Assembly (NCBI RefSeq): GCF_036880985.1
Contig: NZ_JBAJNO010000009.1
Location: forward strand, 1,674,001 to 1,738,000
Direction of reading: 5' to 3'
Source of the DNA: Limibacter armeniacum
GTDB taxonomy: Bacteria; Bacteroidota; Bacteroidia; Cytophagales; Flammeovirgaceae
Length of the DNA: 64,000 nucleotides
Shown here: in pieces, positions 43,110 to 51,577 of the stretch
Position numbering within the stretch: position 1 is the first letter of the stretch
Layout of the letters: each line of letters opens with the position of its first letter
The notes under the pieces: generated by a model
The model's input: only the letters and a program-made list of their open reading frames with translations
Told to the model about the DNA's origin: nothing
Databases searched by the model: none
Translations under genes and position numbers: made by a program

Positions 43110-44515
43110 AGTATCTGTATTTTTTGGGTTCCGACAAACAATAAACCACTCACGAAAAGTACCCAGACGACCATCATAGCCATATCCATTGCGTAATGTG
43201 AGTAAACAGAGACCAGCGCAACCGGCTTGTATTCAAAGTCAGGAATTGATCTAAAAAAATCGTTGTTCGCTTTCCAACTCCAATCGCCAGTTCTGGAGCC
43301 CCCGTAAGCGTGCTCGTTATTCAATGCCTTGATCAGATCTCTTCGGTAATTTTCTGCCTGAACTAAAAATTCATGATGATGCAGGTTGTCGCTTGCCGCA
43401 AAGCCCATACTGGCATTCTGCAGGGAAATAAACGGATTGATGATGCCTGCCAGCTGATAGCGTTGTTTCTGCAGTCTTAGTGTCGTCCTCAAGTTTCCGA
43501 AGTGCTTGTCCCACACCTGATTGCCATATTCCTCATCCGCTTGCATCAGAATGCCATCAAAATTAATGGGTAGCTGGGCGATAGTGTCCACCCCGTATTG
43601 CTTCAACACCTTCTCTTCCAGCGCTGCAGTCCGATCATCAGCAGGGTTGTGCCCGTCCAGACCTTTTGAACGGTCCTCTTTCATCGCAGCCTGAAATACA
43701 TTGCGGCTGGGCAGTTCGTACCAACTCTCTACGGCACTCATCAGGATGTTGGGCAGGAAAACCGTCCAGAGAATCCAGATGCCCAGCATTGACGTCAGGG
43801 CAACGGTGGCGTTTTGCCAACGGGCAGAAAGGTAGATGGTAAGTGTACTGACTATAAAATAATACATGCCGTAAGACAGGTAGAAAAAGAGTGTCCTGAC
43901 CATCACTTCAGTACTGATTTCTGTCAGATTGACGAAGGCATATGCCCATACTGTCAGAGTCAGCAGTCCAATGCCGTACAACCAGACCGAGAGTGCTTTT
44001 GCCCAGACAAGAGAAGACAGCTTTGCTCCCTGAAGTATCAGCAGCTTGAGTCTTCCGCTCTGCTTTTCGCTGCTAACGCTATGGAAAGCCAGAAATACCA
44101 GCAGCAGCGGAAGAATGTACTGCAGCAGCAACGCACTTTTTAGTTTTCCGAACCTGGAAACTGCCTGCATCTGGGACGCTTCCGAATGAACGACCTCGTT
44201 CTGTACATGTCCCTCTACACGCAGTACATTTCCTGTAACGCAGTAAATCCCCTCGTCAAGACTGCTGGACAGGTTAACAGGCTTGAACACATACGTTCCA
44301 TAGTGGGCGGCACTGTGCGGATTCATTTCGTCAATGTCTTCCCACTGTGCTCGAAGGTGATCTTTAGCTATCTGGTAATGAATCTCCTGCTGATCAAACT
44401 GAAGGTTCCCCAGATAAACCGCCAATAGCAATGTCAGCAGAAAGCCAATACTGATTCGGAGAAAGGCACTTGTCCTGATCAGAAAATGCCATTCATTCTT
44501 AATGATTTGCCACAT
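43106..44515 (-). CDS. ABC-2 type permease, DUF3526-like (first subunit)
   Basis: A 469-residue paralogue of the next permease. NEWHFLIRTSAFLRISIGFLL is the first helix, a large loop follows, then five or so helices (LQYILPLLLVFLAFHSVSSE, VWLYGIGLLTLTVWAYAFVN, LTSMLGIWILWTVFLPNILM), a second soluble domain of about 150 residues, and a last helix near the C-terminus (YAMDMAMMVVWVLFVSGLLF). It lies 8 bp after the ATPase gene. Two different permeases with one ATPase suggest a heterodimeric channel. Export of a metal-scavenging small molecule is one option; there is no direct evidence of substrate. Confidence 0.8.
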   Translation of the reverse strand: MWQIIKNEWHFLIRTSAFLRISIGFLLTLLLAVYLGNLQFDQQEIHYQIAKDHLRAQWEDIDEMNPHSAAHYGTYVFKPVNLSSSLDEGIYCVTGNVLRVEGHVQNEVVHSEASQMQAVSRFGKLKSALLLQYILPLLLVFLAFHSVSSEKQSGRLKLLILQGAKLSSLVWAKALSVWLYGIGLLTLTVWAYAFVNLTEISTEVMVRTLFFYLSYGMYYFIVSTLTIYLSARWQNATVALTSMLGIWILWTVFLPNILMSAVESWYELPSRNVFQAAMKEDRSKGLDGHNPADDRTAALEEKVLKQYGVDTIAQLPINFDGILMQADEEYGNQVWDKHFGNLRTTLRLQKQRYQLAGIINPFISLQNASMGFAASDNLHHHEFLVQAENYRRDLIKALNNEHAYGGSRTGDWSWKANNDFFRSIPDFEYKPVALVSVYSHYAMDMAMMVVWVLFVSGLLFVGTQKIQIL

Positions 44516-44523
44516 AGTTCCGA

Positions 44524-45225
44524 TTAGTTTTGCATAAAGTTCAGGTACAGTTTTTCCAGTTCATTCGCACTTACTTCCTCACTGCGAAGCTCCTTGACCA
44601 GGCATCCGTTTTTGAGGATCCCGATACGGTGACACACTTCCCGAACACGGAAAATATCGTGGGAAGCCATAACGATCGTTGCGCCTTCAGCAGCCAGTTT
44701 TTTCAACAGGTCAGACAGCTCATTGCTTGCCAAAGGGTCCAGACCACTTGCAGGCTCGTCCAGCAGGTAGACCTGCGCTTTTTTGGCGTAGGCAATCGCA
44801 ATGCCCACTTTCTGTCGCATTCCCTTCGAATAGCCAGACACTTTCTTGTGATGCGCCCCTTTCTGCAAACCACAACCCAGAAGAAACACTTCCAACTCAG
44901 CCTTGGTGTATTTCAGTCCCGCTAGACGGCAGAAGTAATCCAAGTTTTCCACCCCGGACAGGTACGGGTACAGGTTCACATTCTCAGGAATGTACCCAAT
45001 CATTTTACGAACCTCATGAGCACGACGGAAAGTATCCAGCTGATTGATACTTACCTTTCCCGAATCAGGCTCCAAAAAACCCAACAGCATATTGATGGTT
45101 GTAGACTTACCTGCTCCATTGGCTCCCAAAAGCCCTAGAATTTCTCCTTTTTTAACTTGTATAGTTAAATCCTTAACAGCAGTCATTCCCTTAAATGATT
45201 TTCCTGCATTTTGTATCTCTATCAT
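44524..45225 (-). CDS. ABC transporter ATP-binding protein
   Basis: A 233-residue ATPase that powers the two downstream permeases. Motifs are Walker A GLLGANGAGKSTT, the signature VSGYSKGMRQKVGIA, Walker B VYLLDEPASGLDP and the switch His in VMASHD. It belongs to the CcmA/NosF-type subfamily used with ABC-2 permeases. Its promoter carries two copies of the zinc-cluster operator (45243-45257 and 45281-45295). On the minus strand TATATTTG overlaps the proximal copy. Confidence 0.92.
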   Translation of the reverse strand: MIEIQNAGKSFKGMTAVKDLTIQVKKGEILGLLGANGAGKSTTINMLLGFLEPDSGKVSINQLDTFRRAHEVRKMIGYIPENVNLYPYLSGVENLDYFCRLAGLKYTKAELEVFLLGCGLQKGAHHKKVSGYSKGMRQKVGIAIAYAKKAQVYLLDEPASGLDPLASNELSDLLKKLAAEGATIVMASHDIFRVREVCHRIGILKNGCLVKELRSEEVSANELEKLYLNFMQN

Positions 45226-45242
45226 GAGTAAATATTAATTAA

Positions 45243-45264
45243 TGCGACATTGTTGCAAATATAG
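45243..45264 (-). promoter_or_regulatory. Zur-type operator overlapping the -7 element of the ABC operon
   Basis: TGCGACATTGTTGCA (45243-45257). Read on the minus strand, CTATATTTGCAACA places a TAnnTTTG element directly on the operator, 18 bp before the ATPase start codon. Confidence 0.75.
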
Positions 45265-45280
45265 AAAAGTGATTCCCAAT

Positions 45281-45295
45281 TGCAATAATGTTGCA
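45281..45295. promoter_or_regulatory. Zur-type operator, distal copy of the ABC operon
   Basis: TGCAATAATGTTGCA, 38 bp from the proximal copy at 45243. This is the same spacing as at the other zinc-cluster promoters. Confidence 0.7.
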
Positions 45296-45390
45296 TTTAT
45301 TTAATGTGGTGTTATATGAACATAGAAAGAGTGAATTCGTGTGTTTATGATTTAATTGAAGTCTTATCAGCAAATAGTCTTAAAAATAAA

Positions 45391-45405
45391 TGCGACATGA
45401 TTGCA
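45391..45405. promoter_or_regulatory. Zur-type operator, distal copy of the second TonB receptor
   Basis: TGCGACATGATTGCA. It is identical to the proximal copy 38 bp further on. Confidence 0.7.
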
Positions 45406-45422
45406 TATGATTATTTAATATT

Positions 45423-45443
45423 TACATTTGCGACATGATTGCA
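45423..45443 (+). promoter_or_regulatory. Promoter -7 element TACATTTG overlapping proximal Zur operator
   Basis: TACATTTG (45423-45430) fits TAnnTTTG and merges with the operator TGCGACATGATTGCA (45429-45443). It should drive the TonB receptor gene at 45597, about 150 bp downstream. Confidence 0.7.
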
Positions 45444-45596
45444 TATGCGAAATATAATCTATTGCGGATGAATTGATCGCTAAGTTTACTTATAGATAGA
45501 ATTTACTATCAGTAGACTTAACGTTTGCTCCACTAGGTTAGCAATTTGTTTTATTGTCTATCTATTGATTGTCTTCAGCTTGTTATTATCAAAAAA

Positions 45597-47975
45597 ATGA
45601 ACGTTACAAAGTATCCTTATAGAAAACTTTCTTTCTGGCTAACGACAATACTTATTCTTTTTCTGAACTATTCTATACAAGCTCAACAGGGTACTTTAAA
45701 AGGTGTTGTAAAGGATAAGTCAAGTGAGAATCCGCTGGAGTTTGTTACTGTGTCTATCCATGACCTTAAAAAAGGAGCTTATACTGACAGCGTTGGGAGG
45801 TTCTCAATAGAGCGTATTCCATACGGAACCTATGAGTTAAAAGTATCCTATGTAAGTCATCAGGAGCAAAAGCGTCTTATTACTATAGATAAGCCTAGTA
45901 CCAGTCTTGAAGTTTTACTAGCTGAATCATCAGAAAGTCTTGAGGAAGTGAAGGTATTTGGGATATCAGAGGAAGTACAAAGAGCGAAGGAAGTAAAACA
46001 AAAAGTGATGCCGGTGACGGTGATTACTTCCAAGGAATTTGAAAATAGGGCGAGTAACCTGAATGAGTTGCTAACGAGACAAGCTGGCGTACAGATCAGG
46101 CGTTCAGGAGGTTTTGGTTCCACTGCTACCATTTCAGTAAGAGGGCTGGAAGGGAAGCGTGTACAGGTTTTTATAGATGGTAATCCTGTAAATACACCCG
46201 ATGGTAGTTTTGGTATCAATGATATTCCTTTACAGTTAATTGAAAGGGTAGAGATTTATAAAGGCACGATTCCCGCATATCTGGGAGGGGATGGGCTAGG
46301 CAGTGCTGTCAATGTAGTGACCAAGCACCGTAACTACAGTTATATTGATGCCAATATTGCAAGGCAGTCCTTTAACACGACGAATACCGGGTTGATCGTA
46401 AAGAAAGCATTTGATAAGGCAGGAATAGAAGCAGGGGTAGGAATTTTCGATAACCGTAGTGACAATGATTATATCATGCAGTCTCCTTACCAAGAGAATA
46501 TGGATATAAAAAGGGACCATGACAAGTTTCATAATCTGCTCATAGGGGCATCGGTTCGTTTTCACAAATTATGGTTTGATGAGGTGGAAGTAGAATTTGC
46601 TCATAATGATGTCTATAAAGAACATCAGGGAATACAGAGAAATATTCAGCATGTGACCTCTACTGCCCAAACAATGGTAATCGCCAGTAAACTGGAAAAA
46701 GCAGATCTTCTTAATGATAAGCTTGATTTGAAAATCAATCTCCTGAAGCTCAATATCAATAGTACTTTTACTGATACCAGTGTCTATGCTTATAACTGGG
46801 ATGGTACTCGAGTAGCTAGTCTAATAGGTCGTGGGGAGCTGGGTATTGGTCCAAATTTATCCGAAACCAAACAAGATGAGTTCAGGGCAAGAGCAAACTT
46901 TAATTATCAGGTATCCCCATCTTTATCTTTAAACCTTAATCATAACTTCAGGACGAGCTATTTCAATCCTAAAGATGATTTGGGAAATGAGTATGCAAGT
47001 AGGAATGTTTATAACTATGATGGCTATCTTGAAAGTTCTGTATTGGGATTTACCGGAGAAATTGAAACCCTGAACAAAAGACTTCTATTATCAGGAGCCA
47101 TTAAGCATTACTACAGCCTGGTAACAGGTTATAATACCAACCTCTATATACAAGGAGATCCTGATGAGGTGTCTTATACAACCAATAAGTTGGGCTATAA
47201 TATGGGGATGAGGTATAATTTTACCAAAACACTTTTCCTGAAAGCGAGTCATGAATTAGCCATTCGTTTGCCTTTGTCTTCAGAGTTATTTGGTGATGGA
47301 GCCTTGATTACTCCTTCTATTTACCTCAAGCCAGAAGAAGCCTATAACTATTCGATAGGAATGGTGTATGATAGGTATCAAGAACAAGATAGAAGACTTC
47401 AATTGGAGTCTAACGTCTTTTACCTTGAGGTCGACCACTTAATTCAGCTTGCAGGATCGGGGCTAACAACCGGGTATACGAATTATGCTCAAGCACAAAT
47501 AGTGGGGATGGACATGGATTGGAAGTTTGATTTGTCCAAGCATTTTTATGTAAGCTGTAATGCTACCTACCAATCTGTAAAGGATGTCAATAAGTATATT
47601 CCGGGAACCAATAATGTTGAGAATCCAACTTATGATAAGGAGATTCCTAATATCCCTAAACTTTTTTCTAACTGGAGCTTGGAATACCATGCTGATAATA
47701 TCGTTGGGAAGGATTCCCGAACACGATTGACTTATGAAGGGGGATATGTACATGCCTATAACTATGGCTTTGAGTTGAGCCGGAATGATAATTTCAAGAT
47801 ACCTACTTCTCTGACGCATAATATTATTTTAGAGCATAGTTTGCGCAATCAAAGATGGACGATTACAGGAGAGGTTCAGAATCTGACCAATGCCGTTGTT
47901 ATTAATAACTGGAATCAGCCATTGGCAGGGAGAATCTTTAGAATAAAGCTTAGGTATTTATTGCTAGACGAATAA
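45597..47975 (+). CDS. TonB-dependent outer-membrane receptor
   Basis: A 792-residue receptor from ATG 45597, which is followed by a normal signal peptide (LTTILILFLNYSIQAQ). It has a carboxypeptidase-regulatory-like domain (GTLKGVVKDKSSENPLEFVT ... SHQEQKRLIT), a plug domain (SNLNELLTRQAGVQIRRSGG, RVQVFIDGNPVNTPDGSFG, IYKGTIPAYLGGDGLGSAVN) and a barrel that ends LAGRIFRIKLRYLLLDE. The frame is open upstream, but that stretch does not look like a signal peptide. It is paired with a lipoprotein gene 35 bp downstream and has two zinc-cluster operators. Zinc or a zinc chelate is the likely cargo by context. Confidence 0.87.
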   Translation: MNVTKYPYRKLSFWLTTILILFLNYSIQAQQGTLKGVVKDKSSENPLEFVTVSIHDLKKGAYTDSVGRFSIERIPYGTYELKVSYVSHQEQKRLITIDKPSTSLEVLLAESSESLEEVKVFGISEEVQRAKEVKQKVMPVTVITSKEFENRASNLNELLTRQAGVQIRRSGGFGSTATISVRGLEGKRVQVFIDGNPVNTPDGSFGINDIPLQLIERVEIYKGTIPAYLGGDGLGSAVNVVTKHRNYSYIDANIARQSFNTTNTGLIVKKAFDKAGIEAGVGIFDNRSDNDYIMQSPYQENMDIKRDHDKFHNLLIGASVRFHKLWFDEVEVEFAHNDVYKEHQGIQRNIQHVTSTAQTMVIASKLEKADLLNDKLDLKINLLKLNINSTFTDTSVYAYNWDGTRVASLIGRGELGIGPNLSETKQDEFRARANFNYQVSPSLSLNLNHNFRTSYFNPKDDLGNEYASRNVYNYDGYLESSVLGFTGEIETLNKRLLLSGAIKHYYSLVTGYNTNLYIQGDPDEVSYTTNKLGYNMGMRYNFTKTLFLKASHELAIRLPLSSELFGDGALITPSIYLKPEEAYNYSIGMVYDRYQEQDRRLQLESNVFYLEVDHLIQLAGSGLTTGYTNYAQAQIVGMDMDWKFDLSKHFYVSCNATYQSVKDVNKYIPGTNNVENPTYDKEIPNIPKLFSNWSLEYHADNIVGKDSRTRLTYEGGYVHAYNYGFELSRNDNFKIPTSLTHNIILEHSLRNQRWTITGEVQNLTNAVVINNWNQPLAGRIFRIKLRYLLLDE

Positions 47976-48010
47976 AACAAAACACTTTTAAAATTAATTA
48001 TCAATACACT

Positions 48011-49198
48011 ATGAAAGTTTTCAATCGAATACTTTTTGCCATACTACTAACGACTGGCTTCATTTCTTGTAGTGAGGAAGAGGGAGTTAATACAGCGGAT
48101 GGAAAGCATGAGTACCTTATCGTATCCAATATTACGACAACTTCTAATGTAAACTCTTACCTGGGAACATTTAAAGACCTTACTGTTGGGAGCTATACGA
48201 ATGCAAATGCATATCAAACAACTTCTTATCCTTTTGTAAGTATTTTTGGGGATGATGTTTTTGTTACTCAAAACAGGGAAGGAGATCAGGTGATCAAATA
48301 TACACGTACGGAAGACGGTAATCTGGTAGAAAGTGGAAGAATCACCATGCCTGCAGATTCACAACCTATGCATGTATTAGTAGAGAATAGCTCACGTGCA
48401 TTTTGCTCACTTTATAACACAGGGCAAATTGCAGTGTTGGATCCTTCCAGCATGACGCTTACGGAAACCATTGACCTTTCTTCTTTTGCAAAAGGGGATG
48501 GTAGTCCTGATCCAAATGTGATGTTACTGCATAACAATTTACTTTATGTTGCAGTCTCTCAAACGACAGATACTTTTACAAGTACTAATCCTGCTGAGAT
48601 TTTAGTGATTGACCTTTCAAACAACAATACGGTAACCAGTATTACGGATGATCGTGCATCATTTGCAGGAAGTGTAGAAACTCCCGGTTCATTGTTCATG
48701 GATGAGAAAGGTGATATCTATATTTACTGTGTGAGCTCTTATGGTTTTGGACCAGGTCAAAAAGCAGGGTTTTTAAGAATAAAGAGTGGTGAATTGGCAT
48801 TTGATGATTCCTACTTCTTCAACACTACAGACTTCTTGATTGAGGGTATTGAGGGAAATCATGTTGATTACCTTTACCGACCTACATATGCTGGCAATGG
48901 AATGCTTTACAGTTCAGGAAATGTTTATGCACTAGCAAGTAATCCACCTGACTATATCAATGACCGTACATTTGGTAGCTTTAAGTTAGATCTCTATAAC
49001 CAAACAATAGAAGTATTGGATCTTCCATTTTCCAATAGCTATGCAGCTTCTCCTTTGGTAACGGACACAGAGATATTGTTTGGAATATCCGGCAATGATG
49101 GAGTGGGAATTTATACATATGATCCGAATGCAGAAGAAGGACCATCAGCACCAATCATTACAACTCAGGGTGACCCTGGTATTATCTTGAAGTTTTAG
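48011..49198 (+). CDS. Beta-propeller surface lipoprotein, DUF4374-like
   Basis: A 395-residue lipoprotein (signal ending LLTTGFISCSEEEG, acidic after the Cys). The mature part consists of repeated propeller-type strands (GDDVFVTQNREGDQVIKYTR, ENSSRAFCSLYNTGQIAVLD, NNLLYVAVSQTTDT, GDIYIYCVSSYGFGPGQKAG). Such proteins accompany TonB receptors for metal chelates in Bacteroidota and may help capture the ligand at the cell surface. It lies 35 bp after the receptor gene and ends at a strong terminator. Confidence 0.75.
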   Translation: MKVFNRILFAILLTTGFISCSEEEGVNTADGKHEYLIVSNITTTSNVNSYLGTFKDLTVGSYTNANAYQTTSYPFVSIFGDDVFVTQNREGDQVIKYTRTEDGNLVESGRITMPADSQPMHVLVENSSRAFCSLYNTGQIAVLDPSSMTLTETIDLSSFAKGDGSPDPNVMLLHNNLLYVAVSQTTDTFTSTNPAEILVIDLSNNNTVTSITDDRASFAGSVETPGSLFMDEKGDIYIYCVSSYGFGPGQKAGFLRIKSGELAFDDSYFFNTTDFLIEGIEGNHVDYLYRPTYAGNGMLYSSGNVYALASNPPDYINDRTFGSFKLDLYNQTIEVLDLPFSNSYAASPLVTDTEILFGISGNDGVGIYTYDPNAEEGPSAPIITTQGDPGIILKF

Positions 49199-49249
49199 TA
49201 AATAGTTTATCCCAAAAGACTGAATGATCAGTTTTTAATTAAAATGAAA

Positions 49250-49279
49250 GCTAGTGGTTTTAAACCGCTAGTCTTTTTT
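49250..49279 (+). terminator. Rho-independent terminator after the lipoprotein gene
   Basis: CTAGTGGTTT pairs with AAACCGCTAG (one wobble), followed by TCTTTTTTT. It ends the receptor-lipoprotein transcript. Confidence 0.85.
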
Positions 49280-49366
49280 TGTGAGTTTTATAGTACTAAT
49301 TATTGCGTCAGTAAAATAGGTTACCCTACTTTTCTTTCATATCTCACTTTTTACCTTAAACGCAAA

Positions 49367-49381
49367 TGCAACAGTGTTGCA
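49367..49381. promoter_or_regulatory. Zur-type operator, distal copy before the COG0523 gene
   Basis: TGCAACAGTGTTGCA, a 15-bp palindrome with perfect 7-base arms. It starts 37 bp before the proximal copy. Confidence 0.78.
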
Positions 49382-49398
49382 TTTATAAAAGTTAGAGC

Positions 49399-49418
49399 TA
49401 TATTGCAACAATGTCGCA
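49399..49418 (+). promoter_or_regulatory. Proximal Zur operator with overlapping -7-like element
   Basis: TATATTG (49399-49405, one T short of TAnnTTTG) runs into TGCAACAATGTCGCA (49404-49418). This is the presumed promoter of the COG0523 gene at 49544. Confidence 0.7.
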
Positions 49419-49543
49419 TATATAGAAGCGAATTGAAACTCCCATAAACTCTCAGACCATTAAAGTTTATCAACCCTAACGAATGTTGTCTACAACAGAA
49501 CTTAAGGCTAATCAGGACAAAAATCATCAATCATTTAATACAT

Positions 49544-50752
49544 ATGATCTCAGAAAATAAACTTCCAGTAACCGTCTTGAGCGGTTTTCTAGGAGCAGGG
49601 AAAACGACTTTACTCAACCATATTCTGCATAACAAAGAAGGATTGAAAGTAGCTGTTATCGTCAATGATATGAGCGAAGTAAACGTGGATGCAAGGTTAG
49701 TTGAAAATGAAAATACCCTTTCAAGGACGGAAGAAAAGTTGGTGGAAATGAGCAACGGCTGTATCTGCTGTACCCTTCGGGAAGACCTGATGGTAGAGGT
49801 TGAGAAGCTGGCAAGGGAAAGGAAATTCGATTACCTGCTGATCGAAAGCACAGGCATCAGTGAACCCGTTCCCGTAGCGCAAACCTTTTCTTTTGTAGAT
49901 GAGGAAAACGGCATTGACCTTTCCAGATTCAGTTATATTGACACCATGGTAACGGTCGTGGACTCCCTGAACTTCTTCAAGGATTTCGGTTCCAGCGATC
50001 TGTTGCTAGAGCGTGACCTGACCGATATAGACGGAGACTTCCGTACCATTGTCAACCTACTGACCGATCAGGTGGAATTTGCCAACGTCATTATCCTGAA
50101 CAAGACCGATCTGGTTGACAAGGATACGTTAGGCTTGCTGAAAGCCGCCATCCACAAGCTTAACCCAGATGCCAAGATTATCACGTCCGAATTCGGGAAA
50201 GTGGCACCGAAAGAAATCCTGAATACAAAGCTGTTCAATTTTGAGGAAGCCCAAAATTCAGCAGGTTGGCAGAAAGAGCTGCAAGCCGAAAGCCATACAC
50301 CCGAAACGGAAGAGTACGGCATCAGCTCCTTTGTGTTCCGCACTCAGAAACCTTTCCACCCTGAAAGATTCTGGAAATACCTCAATGAGGAATACCCGCA
50401 TAGCATTATCAGGGCAAAAGGATTGTTCTGGTTGGCTTCAAGACCGAATGATGCCCTTAACTTCTCACAGGCAGGCGGCTCCTCCCGAATGGAACGAGCA
50501 GGTGTCTGGTGGTGCAGCATGCCTCACGGTGACAGAATGCTCTATCCAAGTTATGTCGAGAACAGGGATTTTATTGAAAGCCGTTGGAGCAAGCAATGGG
50601 GCGATCGTATGAATGAACTGGTGTTTATCGGACAGGATATCGATCAGCCGAAAATGATTGCTGATCTGGAAAGATGCCTGCTGCAGGACAGCGAACAGCA
50701 CCTGTTTGACAACAATATTCGATTCAACGATCTATTTCCAACAGAAATTTAA
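49544..50752 (+). CDS. COG0523 G3E-family GTPase, zinc metallochaperone type
   Basis: A 402-residue GTPase of the CobW/ZNG1/ZigA group. It has P-loop GFLGAGKT (14-21), the metal motif NGCICCTLRE (Cys73, Cys75, Cys76), a switch region LLIESTGISEPVPVAQ, NKTD for guanine recognition, and a CobW C-terminal domain (HPERFWKYLNEEYPHSIIRA, KGLFWLASRP). Zinc-repressed members are thought to deliver scarce zinc to essential enzymes. Its promoter carries the paired zinc-cluster operators. It is followed by a decayed flavoprotein gene. Confidence 0.9.
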   Translation: MISENKLPVTVLSGFLGAGKTTLLNHILHNKEGLKVAVIVNDMSEVNVDARLVENENTLSRTEEKLVEMSNGCICCTLREDLMVEVEKLARERKFDYLLIESTGISEPVPVAQTFSFVDEENGIDLSRFSYIDTMVTVVDSLNFFKDFGSSDLLLERDLTDIDGDFRTIVNLLTDQVEFANVIILNKTDLVDKDTLGLLKAAIHKLNPDAKIITSEFGKVAPKEILNTKLFNFEEAQNSAGWQKELQAESHTPETEEYGISSFVFRTQKPFHPERFWKYLNEEYPHSIIRAKGLFWLASRPNDALNFSQAGGSSRMERAGVWWCSMPHGDRMLYPSYVENRDFIESRWSKQWGDRMNELVFIGQDIDQPKMIADLERCLLQDSEQHLFDNNIRFNDLFPTEI

Positions 50753-50755
50753 TCT

Positions 50756-51390
50756 ATGAATAAAAATTTTGATGTGGTCATTGTGGGGGCAGCCATGCAG
50801 GGCTGTTCGCTGCCATGGCTTTAGGTAGAGCTTTGCGGAAAAGACGAAAGTACAAGTCCTGAAATACAATACCGTCGAATTCTTAAATGATTTTGCGGTG
50901 AGTGGAAAGAAAAGCGAAAATGGTTTTGAAATTACCACAAAATCAAGTGAGCTATTTAAGGCCAAGCAACTTGCGTTTGCAACAGGAGTCAAAGACATCA
51001 TGCCTAACATCAAAGATTTTTTTGGAGTGTTGGAGTATTTCGGTGATTCATTGTCCATACTGTCATGGTTACGAAGTCAGAAATGAAAAAACTGGAATTA
51101 TGGCAAACAGGAGCTTTACATTTCATTCTACTCATCCGTAATTAGACAAAAGACCTTACGATTTTCACGAATGGAAAATCCTCCCTTACCCTAGAACAGA
51201 TTGAAAAAATCAATCAGAATCGTATTCCAGTACTCCAATCATCGAAAAAGAGATTACTTCACTGGACCACAAAAACGGTCAGATCAGCCAAATCGTGTTC
51301 AAGGACAATGCAACAGTTGAAATGAAAGCAACCTATTCAAGATCGTCTTTTGATGATCTAATAAAGCTGTTACATGATTTTTCTTTATAG
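50756..51390 (+). pseudogene. Decayed thioredoxin-reductase-like flavoprotein gene
   Basis: Starts MNKNFDVVIVGAAMQG, where the nucleotide-binding glycines are already broken by a frameshift. It continues in other frames with YNTVEFLNDFAVSGKKSENG, LFKAKQLAFATGVKDIMPNI, the frame-shifted ISVIHCPYCHGYEVRNEKTG (a CxxC active-site region), LTIFTNGKSSLT and finally DHKNGQISQIVFKDN. Each part aligns in order with a small thioredoxin-reductase-like protein, but about 50 residues near the N-terminus are missing and several frameshifts are needed. It lies 3 bp after the COG0523 stop and may once have been in its operon. Confidence 0.8.
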
Positions 51391-51449
51391 AGTTCAGGTT
51401 AGGTCTCCTAATTACTTTTCATTTTTAGCATTATCAGCAACAAGTTAAA

Positions 51450-51464
51450 TGCAACATTATTGCA
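51450..51464. promoter_or_regulatory. Zur-type operator, distal copy before the acyltransferase gene
   Basis: TGCAACATTATTGCA, starting 38 bp before the proximal copy. Confidence 0.72.
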
Positions 51465-51481
51465 TTTAACTCACACCTCAT

Positions 51482-51502
51482 TATATTTGCGACTACGTTG
51501 CA
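51482..51502 (+). promoter_or_regulatory. Promoter -7 element TATATTTG overlapping proximal Zur operator
   Basis: TATATTTG (51482-51489) is a perfect TAnnTTTG match and merges with TGCGACTACGTTGCA (51488-51502). It should drive the acyltransferase-receptor operon beginning at 51578. Confidence 0.72.
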
Positions 51503-51577
51503 TTGACATTGTAAAAGATGAGAATGACAACCACTATGAAAAACTGACTAGACTATTACTGAATTTATCATGTCCTA

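Noticed and set aside
49244-49447. 67-codon plus-strand frame
   Set aside because: It runs through a terminator hairpin and two operators, so it is not a gene.
50898-51141. Two overlapping short plus-strand frames as separate genes
   Set aside because: Both are frame-shifted pieces of one thioredoxin-reductase-like pseudogene.
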